A DNA stretch of 15,132 bases from Aureococcus anophagefferens (lineage: Eukaryota; Sar; Pelagophyceae; Pelagomonadales; Pelagomonadaceae). Both the position numbers and the translations under genes were made by a program. The notes beneath the pieces were generated by a model. That model was not told where the DNA came from. It made no database searches and worked only from the letters and a program-made list of their open reading frames with translations. Shown in pieces: positions 1 to 6,449 of the stretch. Each line of letters starts with the position of its first letter. The stretch's first letter is position 1. The stretch covers positions 33,085 through 48,216 of the forward strand of contig NW_008705611.1 of NCBI RefSeq assembly GCF_000186865.1. The letters run 5' to 3'.

Positions 1-575
1 TCCGCGCGAACTCGTTGAGGTCGACGTCGTACTTCTTGGCCGTCTTGCCGAGGCCGTACTTCGCGATCGTCTTCAGCGCCTTCGTCGACACGCGCATCTG
101 GACGAATTTGTTGCCCTCGGACCACCAGAGGCGGCGATCCTGGAGGTTCACCTTCTGGACCTAGAGAGCGGCGACGGGGTGAGCGCGCGGCGTCGCCGGG
201 CGAGCGGGTGGGGCGGCGGGGGCGAGGGGGCGCGCGCCGCCGCCGGGGGCGGAGCGCGGCGGCGGGGCGGAGAGCGTCGCCGAACGGGCGCGACCGACCG
301 TTTCCCGCGCCCCGTTCGAGGCGGGGACGACGTCGACGGCCGTCCGGCGCGCGATGGGATGTCACGAGACCCACCTTGTGGTTGCGCGTGTGGGAGAACG
401 TCACGGTCATCGCTTTCGCGTTGCGGCGTTTGCCCGTCATATCGCAGACGCGGAACTTCATCTCCGGCGCCGCGGACGCAGTTTGTCGGACCGGCGCGAC
501 GCTAAGGGCGTTCCGGGACGTCGTGAACGACGCCCCGAGGCCGCAGAGGGCCAGGAGGAGGAGCGAGCGGGCCAT
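1..575 (-). CDS. rpl28: plastid-type 50S ribosomal protein bL28, 2 exons, 3' end outside window
   Basis: Structural protein of the large subunit of the plastid (bacterial-type) ribosome. Exon 1 (575..375, 67 codons) and exon 2 (160..1, running off the window) join in phase 0 across an intron at 374..161. Residues 41-67 carry the bL28 N-terminal pattern ([13 protein letters not shown], then SHTRNHK) and exon 2 carries its core ([37 protein letters not shown]). Residues 1-15 form a hydrophobic signal peptide followed by GAS-FTTS, resembling the ASAFAP cleavage motif of secondary red-derived plastids, then an S/R/A-rich transit-peptide-like stretch to about residue 38. This suggests import across four membranes. 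The visible protein is 120 residues; only the last few residues and the stop are missing. It is divergent from the FKBP gene, 169 bp between start codons. Family assignment is firm; plastid location is inferred from the presequence. Confidence 0.88.
   Translation of the reverse strand, partial: MARSLLLLALCGLGASFTTSRNALSVAPVRQTASAAPEMKFRVCDMTGKRRNAKAMTVTFSHTRNHKVGLVTSHRAPDGRRRRPRLERGAGNGRSRPFGDALRPAAALRPRRRRAPPRPRRPTRSPGDAARSPRRRSLGPEGEPPGSPPLVVRGQQIRPDARVDEGAEDDREVRPRQDGQEVRRRPQRVRA
161..374 (-). other. GT-AG intron of the bL28 gene (214 nt)
   Basis: On the minus strand the exon ends CACAAG and the intron begins GTGGGT. It ends in a pyrimidine-rich CGCTCTCTAG, after which the bL28 frame resumes (GTCCAGAAGG). 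Removal joins ...TRNHK to VQKVNLQ..., the expected bL28 order. The intron is GC-rich and shows no terminal inverted repeats or target duplication. Confidence 0.85.
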
Positions 576-744
576 CGCGGCGCACTTGCAGTCACTCAGC
601 ACAGACGTGAGTGCCTTCGCTGTCGTCGTGGCCGGGGGTCGGCCGACTCGGCCGCGGAGGCCGTCCGTGCCGCGACCTTTGCCCCCCAGCCCGCAAAGTC
701 GTCTATGGTGGAAAGCGAGTCGTGAGGACGCAGCCCACGACGCA
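576..744. promoter_or_regulatory. shared divergent promoter region, bL28 / FKBP
   Basis: These 169 bp separate the start codons of the divergently transcribed bL28 and FKBP genes, so they must hold both 5' UTRs and both promoters. No TATA box is evident. A short inverted repeat (CACTCA at 593-598 and TGAGTG at 608-613) is the only structure seen and could be chance. Confidence 0.5.
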
Positions 745-3074
745 ATGGCCCGCATCCTCACGTCGGACACGACGGACCTGTCGCCGCACGAGTTGCCGGC
801 GACGCGGAGCGGCAAGCCGGAGAAGGACGCGCGCGAGGACGTGCTGGGCGACGGCAGCATCAAGAAGCAGCTCCTCTACGCGGGCACCAAGTCGAAGCGC
901 AAGCCGCAGAAGGGCGACTACTGCCGCATCCACTACAACTGCGAGCTGCCCAACGGCCGCGAGATCGACAGCACGCGGGACCGGGGGCTGCCCCACCCCT
1001 TCACGCTCTACGGCAACGACAAGGTCATCGAGGGCTGGAGCCACGCCGTCGCGACCATGTGAGCAGAGCACGCCGCATCCGCGCTCGAAACGGAACTGTA
1101 TGTAGGCAAAAGGGCGAGGTCGCGCGCTTCCACATCGAATCGGAGCGCGCCTACGGCCCCAAGGGCTTCACGTCCAAGGACAAGTCGACGGTGATCCCCG
1201 CGCACGCGACGCTCGTCTACGACATCGAGCTCGTGTCCTACACGAAGAACGACGACATCACGGAGGAGAAGGACGGCACGGTCCGCAAGTCCGTGACGCG
1301 GCGCGCGAAGCACGACCACTACCCGAACAAGCGCTGCGACATCGACTACTCCTACGACCTCGAGGTGCCCGGCGCGTCGAAGAGCGACCGGCTCCACGCG
1401 GGCCGCCTCACGGAGGACGAGGTGCCCGGCGTCGTCGAGGAGGAGGAGGAGGACGTCGACGCCGACGACGTCGACTGGGGCGAAAGGCCGGCGTCGAGAG
1501 CGGGAGTTTTTCTCGCGCGCGCGCGGAGAGCGGTCGCGTAGAGAGACCGGGACGACCGCCAACCACGAACTCCTCTAGGCGACGAGGCGGACCTGTTCTC
1601 GGACCTGCTCGACGGCTGCGACGGCGACCCCGTGAGCGACGAGGAGGAGTCGCCGCCGCCGCGTCCGCCGCCGGCGCGGGAGCCGCCGTCGACGGCGACG
1701 CCGCGGCGCAACGGCCACGAGTGGTGGGACCGGCGCGGCCGGGCGATCCAGAACAAGACCTTCGAGCTGCCGCCCGCGGCCGCCGCGGCCGCGGCCGTCG
1801 ACCAGAAGCGGACGGGCTACGGCACGCGGCGCGTCTGGAAGGCGAGCGACCGCGAGGACGCGCCGCGGGGCCTGCGCTACGCCCTGGAGCAGATGCCCGT
1901 CGGCCAGCACGCGACGATCACGCTCGCGCCGGAGAAGGCCTTCGGCGCGACGGGCTCGAAGGCGCACGGCGTGCCCCCGGACAGCGAGGTCGTCTACCGG
2001 GTCACGGTCCACGGCTACATCGAGAACATCGAGTGCGTCAAGAACAAGCAGACGAACGTGCCCGACGAGGGCGCCGTCGTGAAGCGCATCCTCAAGCCGA
2101 ACCACGACATGAAGGCCGCGAGCCCCGAGGACTTCGACACGGTCCGCGTCCGCGGCGGCGTCTGGCTCGAGTCCGACGCGTCGGGGCCGCCGCTCTACGT
2201 GCTCGGCTGCCGCGTCGACGGCGTCACGCTGCGGCCGGAGAACGACGACGTCGCCGAGTGGAAGATCCGCGAGGACCTGCAGACGGTCTTCAAGCCCGCG
2301 CCGACGACGGCGGCGGCCGCGGACGCGGCGGTCGCGCGGCCCGTCCCCGTGTGCTTCGGCCTCGAGGAGGCGGTCATGACCATGCGCGCCGACGAGGTCG
2401 CCGAGGTGACCGTGCGCGCGGACTTCGGCTACCAGACGCTCGACGCCGTGGCCGACGCCGTCAAGGGCCAAAGATTGATCCTCCGCCTCGAGCTCGTCGA
2501 CTTCACGACGGAGCGCACGCCCTGGGACAGCGAGGACGCCGAGGAGCTGCTCGGCATGGCCGAGGCGCGCAAGGCCGCGGGCAACGAGCAGTTCAAGCGC
2601 GGCGACGTGCCGCGCGCGTTCCAGCACTACAAGCGCGCGACGCACGCGACGGGCGTCATCCTCCTGTCCTTCGACCACGAGCGCACGAAGGAGGGCGACG
2701 AGGCCGAGGAGAAGATCACGATCCACGCCGCGGACGGGCCCAAGCGGCGCGCGCGGCGCCTCGAGTGCTCCGTGAAGGCGAACATGGCCGCGTGCCACGT
2801 GAAACTGGGCGAGTGGAAGAAGTGCAAGGATATTTGTTTGGAGATCCTCGAGCACGAGGACCACAACGCCAAGGCCCACTACCGGCTGGGCATCGCCTAC
2901 GAGCACTTCCACGACCAGTGGGACCTCGCCGCGCTCGAGTTCAAGAAGTGCCTCGAGGACGACCCGAAGAACAGGGACGCGGCCGCGCGCCTCGCCCGCG
3001 TCGAGAAGAAGATCAAGGGCCAGAACTCCAAGGACCGCAAGCGCGCGGGCTTCATGTTCAGTAAGGCCGTGTAG
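745..3074 (+). CDS. FKBP-type peptidyl-prolyl isomerase with C-terminal TPR domain (Hsp90 co-chaperone type), 3 exons
   Basis: Immunophilin like animal FKBP4/5 and plant ROF1: FKBP domains isomerise prolyl bonds and the TPR module docks on the Hsp90 C-terminus. Exons 745..1058, 1106..1479 and 1579..3074 give 727 aa. FKBP domain 1 (about residues 45-150) keeps most active-site positions of FKBP12: Y64, D75, F86, V94-I95, W98, Y121, Y143; the usual Phe before the Asp is Ile74. A degenerate FKBP domain lies at about 325-380 and a third at about 395-538. The first two are separated by an acidic/proline-rich linker (about 208-270). Three TPR motifs (about 551-585, 623-655, 660-695) carry a full carboxylate clamp: K561, N565, N631, K661, R665. 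The C-terminus is a basic helix (KDRKRAGFMFSKAV). The start ATG (gacgcaATGg) is the first in the open frame close to the domain. The second exon junction is the least certain part. Confidence 0.88.
1059..1105 (+). other. GT-AG mini-intron 1 of the FKBP gene (47 nt)
   Basis: Splicing AT|GTGAGC...TATGTAG|GCAAAAG rebuilds ATM-QKGEVARF, the conserved FKBP segment after the active-site Trp. Without removal, the frame stops at the TGA just after the Met codon. The intron is among the shortest in the window, like the 49-nt intron at 4236-4284. Confidence 0.85.
1480..1578 (+). other. probable GC-AG intron 2 of the FKBP gene (99 nt)
   Basis: An in-frame TAG at 1539-1541 separates two stretches that clearly belong to one protein, so an intron is needed. 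The acceptor is strong (CGAACTCCTCTAG|GCGACGAG, ending 1578). No GT donor is in phase with it; the GC at 1480 is (GACTGGG|GCGAAAGG) and gives DVDWG-DEADLF. An alternative in-phase pair is GT at 1493 with AG at 1543, which would add about 16 residues to the acidic linker. Confidence 0.55.
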
Positions 3075-3169
3075 GATCAAATGCGGCTCGTTGAAGGTCT
3101 CGTTGACGTCGACGTTGCACAGAGCTCTGCGGCGCCATCGAGAGCGCCGCCGCCGTCGAGACGAGACGC

Positions 3170-3829
3170 ATGCTTCGCGCGCAGCTGTGCTACGTCGCAT
3201 CGATGTCCGCCGCAGCGCTCAGCGCCGCGCCGCAACGCGTCCTCTGCTACGGCGACAGCCTCACCGCCGGCACGAGCCCGCCGCTGGACCAGGACTACCC
3301 CTACGCGCCGGTACTCGAGGCCGCATTAGGATCGTCCGTCCTCGTCCGCCATCGCGGCCTGCCCGGCGCGACGGCCGCGGGCATGCTCGACGTGCTCGAC
3401 GACGAGCAGCGGGGCCTCCGCGCGCTGCTGAAGCGCGCGGAGCCGGCGCTCTGCGTCATCCTCGCGGGCACGAACGACCTGAGCTACGAGCCCGACGCGG
3501 CGACGATCGCGAGCTCCGTCGTCGGCCTCCACGAGCTCGCGCACGGCCTCGGCGTGCCGACGGTCTGCGTCGGCATCCCGCCGTCGCAGTGGCAGGCCAC
3601 GGCGCCCGAGGCCGCGGAGCGAGCCGCGGCCGTCAACCGCGAGCTGCGGGCGTGGTGCGCGGACCGCGGCGTCTTCGCGGCCTACGCCGACCACCCCATC
3701 GCCGCGTGGAACCCCGGCGACGAGCGCTGGGCGCCCGACGGCCTCCACTTCTCGCCCGACGGCTACCGCCTCTGCGGCGAGGGCCTCGCGGACGTCGTCC
3801 GGCGGCGCCTCAAGCGCAGCGGAAGATGA
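3170..3829 (+). CDS. SGNH/GDSL-family hydrolase (esterase/lipase-like)
   Basis: A 219-aa serine esterase of the SGNH fold. Block I is CYGDSLTAG with nucleophile Ser30. The block II glycine lies in GLPGATAA (about residues 63-70). Block III is GTND (G100, N102), the oxyanion-hole Asn. Block V is DGLH with Asp190 and His193 completing the triad. All four signature positions are present, so an active enzyme is expected. The substrate (acyl ester, acetylated sugar or thioester) cannot be told. Two start codons are possible, residue 1 and residue 12; both lie before the first strand. No clear signal peptide is seen. It follows the FKBP gene on the same strand, with 95 bp between, and is convergent with the next gene, 23 bp between stops. 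Confidence 0.88.
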   Translation: MLRAQLCYVASMSAAALSAAPQRVLCYGDSLTAGTSPPLDQDYPYAPVLEAALGSSVLVRHRGLPGATAAGMLDVLDDEQRGLRALLKRAEPALCVILAGTNDLSYEPDAATIASSVVGLHELAHGLGVPTVCVGIPPSQWQATAPEAAERAAAVNRELRAWCADRGVFAAYADHPIAAWNPGDERWAPDGLHFSPDGYRLCGEGLADVVRRRLKRSGR

Positions 3830-3852
3830 AGGACCCCGACGCCGCGGCATAA

Positions 3853-4783
3853 CTATGACGACGCGGGCACATCCCGCCGCAGCTGCGCCATGTGGGCCTC
3901 GAAGAGGCGCTCGCGCTCGCGGGGGTCGAGCGCGCCCGTGACGACGTGCCTCCGGAGGACCTCGTCGGCCTCGCGCCACTCGACGCCGACGTGCCGCGCG
4001 TCGTAGAAGTGGGCCCGGAGGAGCTCGTTGAACTTCTCGACGAAGGCCGCGTCGAAGGTGCCCATGAGGTAGCGCACGAGCGACGCGGAACACACGGCCG
4101 TCGTCTCCAGGAGCGCGTCGAAGGCCTCGCGGTCCCGGCCCGCGTCCGCGGCGGCGTAGCGCGAGACCTCGTCGCGCGCGAGGCGCTCGCGGGAACGCGC
4201 GCCGAGGGCCTCGTCGTCGAGGCCCAACAGGAGCACTCGCGAATCGTCAGCAGCAACAGTCGCGAAGTCGCCGAGTTCGCGGACCGACTGCTCGCAGGCC
4301 TTCGGCGAGCTCGAGCACGGCGGCCCGCGTCGCGCCGTCGGCGCAGACAATTAAGTCGTAGGCGCTCAGGTCCGACGCGTCGAGCGCCGCGCCTTCGGCG
4401 TTGGCGCGCGCCGCGTCGAAGCCGCACGACGTCAGCACGGCCGCGAGGCGCGCGTCGACGCCGGCCTCGAGCGCCGTCGCGTTGATCGTCGCCGCGTGCG
4501 GATAGATCCACCAGCCGGCGTCGCCCCAGGCGGCGAGCTGCTCCGTCAAACACTCGGCTATCCGCGCGCGCTGGTTGTCGTCGTCGACGAAGAGCACTTG
4601 GAAATGAAAGCGCGACGCGTCGAGGTTTAAAGAGGAAACGCGCGAGCTGCGCCACTCGGCGAGGACGCTGGATGGCGTCAAGGCGTCGCAGCACAGAACG
4701 CTAGCGAGCAGCGCACGCAGCAGCAGCGTCGATGCAGTCGCGCGCAGCGCTGGGCTCGACGAGGTCGGCCACGCGAGCGCCAT
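3853..4783 (-). CDS. low-molecular-weight protein tyrosine phosphatase-like protein, catalytically degenerate, 2 exons
   Basis: Exons 4783..4285 and 4235..3853 give 293 aa. After an N-terminal hydrophobic segment (about residues 12-34, possible signal peptide or plastid presequence, followed by a S/R-rich stretch) the protein follows the LMW-PTP layout: strand 1 FQVLFV (61-66) and the P-loop position, IAECL helix, a FDAAR...LSAYDLIVCADG segment (122-150) matching the family's FDLILAMD strand, then VVLLLG and a final helix pair (AFDALLETTAVCSASLVRYL). The family P-loop CX5RS is replaced by DDDNQRAR, so the nucleophilic Cys and the invariant Arg are absent, and the DP loop before the last helices is not recognisable. 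A binding or regulatory role is inferred, not phosphatase activity. An extension of about 70 residues (HFYDARHVGVEWREAD...) follows the fold. Upstream coding exons cannot be excluded. Confidence 0.65.
4236..4284 (-). other. GT-AG mini-intron of the LMW-PTP-like gene (49 nt)
   Basis: The two halves of this gene lie in different frames. Splicing GCAGTCG|GTCCGC...TTCGCGAG|TGCTCC restores one frame as ...LAEGLRAV-VLLLGLDDEAL, which matches the order of secondary structure in the LMW-PTP fold. It is the only GT-AG pair I found in this stretch with the right phase. Confidence 0.7.
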
Positions 4784-4807
4784 AATGCCTCACGCTTATT
4801 ATTGAAA

Positions 4808-4830
4808 GGTCAACATCGACGATGTTGACC
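4808..4830. repeat. 23-nt palindrome upstream of the LMW-PTP-like gene
   Basis: Two perfect 11-bp arms, GGTCAACATCG and CGATGTTGACC, flank one central A. It is centred 36 bp upstream of the start codon at 4783 on the minus strand, in the expected 5' UTR or core promoter. Near-repeats TTATTGAAAGG and TTATTGAAGGG flank it on either side. It could be a dimeric factor site or an RNA hairpin. Confidence 0.7.
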
Positions 4831-5217
4831 AAGTTATTGAAGGGGGAGCACACCCGAAGATCCCGCCGGGGAAGGCGCGGGCGGAGGCCTAGCCGGGGAT
4901 CTGGCGAACCACACCGGCCCCCTCCTCCACCCTGAAGATCGTGCGCGCACTCGGGACGGAGGCGGCGGTACACTCGCGCCACGCCTGGTACCACCGCCAC
5001 GCCGAGAGCACGCCGGGACTGGCGCAAGGCAGTAGCATCCTGAGTCGCCTCATTCAGACGACACTCAACGGACTCTCCGTGGACCGGGGGAGGTTGAGAA
5101 CGAAGGCACCCGCACCCGACGGGCAGGACGTCCGGCTCGACTAGGCCGATTCAACCTCAGGACCACAAGTGGCTAGCCGAGGGCACCGCCGAAGAGGACA
5201 CCCGTAGTCAGCGGGAC

Positions 5218-5259
5218 CGAAGAGAGCAAAGACGCCGACGAAGAGAGCGAAGACGCCGA
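5218..5259. repeat. 21-nt tandem duplication
   Basis: Units 5218-5238 and 5239-5259 (CGAAGAGAGC[A/G]AAGACGCCGA) differ at one base. The unit is a multiple of three, so it keeps any frame, but no convincing coding sequence covers it. Confidence 0.75.
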
Positions 5260-5665
5260 CGTCGACGGAGCCGCACACAGCGCCACGCTACGAAGAGACG
5301 CTGCAGAATGCAGAGAAACGAATGGACACGGGCACATCGAAGCCCGCACACCGAAGCCATCAAGGGCGCCGACCCCACCAGCTCCCCCCAAGACTCACGC
5401 CGAAGGCATCCGAACGAAGCGAGCGCGCGCGGCAGCCCCCCGGGCCCGTGGGCGACGTCGCGCCGACGGCCAAGCACTGCAAGCTCTCGCGCTCGGCGCC
5501 CCGCCGCCCAATCGACGCGCGCAGCGGGGTGCTCCTCCCCGAGCGCCCCCCGGAGCCGACGCGGCGAGCCCCACCACCGGCCGCTGCGCGAAACCACCCC
5601 CGCGCACCCTCCGATGTTGCATGTCATATTGACCTAGCAGCCCGCGCTCGTGACTCGGGTCTGGG

Positions 5666-6427
5666 ATGGCTAGTCTCTTCGCGACATCGCGTCTGATGCC
5701 CAAGCATGGACAGAAGCTGACTCGCCAGGCCGAGGGCGTCATCGCCCATGTGCGCACGCTGCAGCGCGGCGGCGGCGACGGCCGCTCGCTGGTGCGCGCG
5801 GCGTCGGAGCTGGCGGACTTCGCGGCCTGTGGCTACCGTTCCTTTACCGTGAAGGCCGGCGCCGTGCCGCTGCTCGTCGCGCTGCTCGAGAGCGGGAGCG
5901 AAGACGCCAAGGACCAGGCCGCGCGGGCGCTGTCGTACCTCGCGACCGACAAGTCCGGTCCGCCCGCGCTGCTGCGAGCCGGAGGCGTCGCGCCGCTCGT
6001 GGCGCTCCTCCGGAGCGGCGGCTACCGCACGAAGGAGTTCGCCGCGCGCGCTCTCCGGAACCTCGCGTACGACGAGGCCGGCAACGCTGCGATCGTGGCG
6101 ATCGGCATCGCTCCTCTGGTGGACGTCGCGAACGGCGGCGGCCGCTACGCCAACACGGCGGCGGCGACGGCGCTCTCCATCCTCGCGCTGAGCAACGAGG
6201 ACGCGTACGTCGCGATGGCGGAGGCCAGCGGCGCGCTCGTGCAGCTCGCGCTGGGCGGCTTCGTCGATGTCGCGCGCCAGCGTTGGATGGCCGGCGCCGC
6301 GGCGCGGGCCACGGCCGCGCGGATCCTCGCGGCGCGCCGCGCGGTCGTCGTGCGCAAGTGCGTCGAGACGGCGGTCCCGGAGGAGATCGCGGGCGTCGTC
6401 GCGTCGTTCCTCGCGCGCTGGGGCTAA
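5666..6427 (+). CDS. armadillo-repeat protein
   Basis: A 253-aa all-helical protein, probably a protein-interaction scaffold. Armadillo repeats are visible at about residues 64-104 (AGAVPLLVALLESGSEDAKD...AARALSYLA), 105-145 (AGGVAPLVALLRSGGYRTKE...AARALRNLA) and 147-186 (GIAPLVDVANGGGRYANT...), with a divergent one at about 188-223 and a partial one at about 40-60. The repeat hallmark (G-[AV]-x-P-L-[LV]-x-L-[LA]) is clear in the first two. No F-box, U-box or importin-beta-binding segment is present, so the partner is unknown. Such short ARM-only proteins are abundant in stramenopiles. The start ATG has a good context (tgggATGg). Single exon. It ends 13 bp from the stop codon of the convergent RING-CH gene. 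Confidence 0.85.
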   Translation: MASLFATSRLMPKHGQKLTRQAEGVIAHVRTLQRGGGDGRSLVRAASELADFAACGYRSFTVKAGAVPLLVALLESGSEDAKDQAARALSYLATDKSGPPALLRAGGVAPLVALLRSGGYRTKEFAARALRNLAYDEAGNAAIVAIGIAPLVDVANGGGRYANTAAATALSILALSNEDAYVAMAEASGALVQLALGGFVDVARQRWMAGAAARATAARILAARRAVVVRKCVETAVPEEIAGVVASFLARWG

Positions 6428-6430
6428 GAG

Positions 6431-6449
6431 CTAAGCACCCTCAGCTTAG
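6431..6449. repeat. short inverted repeat between convergent stop codons
   Basis: CTAAGC (6431-6436) and GCTTAG (6444-6449) can pair around a 7-nt loop. The structure spans the 13-bp gap and the stop codon of the minus-strand gene. It might help 3'-end formation in both directions; with 6-bp arms it could also be chance. Confidence 0.35.

Larger units (their letters stand above)
4784..5665. other. gene-poor 882-bp interval
   Basis: No recognisable gene. It holds a 23-nt palindrome (4808-4830), a 21-nt tandem duplication (5218-5259) and an 8-bp inverted repeat GAGGTTGA/TCAACCTC (5090-5097 and 5151-5158). It is visibly richer in A on the plus strand than the neighbouring genes. Two plus-strand open frames exist: about 4892-5144, and 5177-5635 (about 150 codons, no Met until two residues before its stop). 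Both use A/T-ending codons that the real genes here avoid and neither resembles a known family. It must contain the promoters of the flanking divergent genes. A decayed mobile element is possible but unproven. Confidence 0.6.

Noticed and set aside
1575..3200. 541-codon open frame on the minus strand opposite FKBP exon 3
   Set aside because: Arg/Val/Leu/Ala-only composition with no domain; a shadow caused by the extreme GC content of the third codon positions in the true gene.
5121..5129. GGGCAGGAC in the gene-poor block, like the end of introner 1
   Set aside because: Only nine bases match, there is no partner inverted copy or internal introner sequence nearby, so chance is likely.
5208..5627. 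Possible minus-strand gene in the gene-poor block (139 codons)
   Set aside because: Ends in a run of Arg/Leu from the 21-nt duplication, has no recognisable domain and no better codon pattern than the opposite strand.
4784..5665. tRNA or rRNA gene in the gene-poor block
   Set aside because: No T-loop/acceptor pattern or rRNA-like stretch could be found on either strand by eye.
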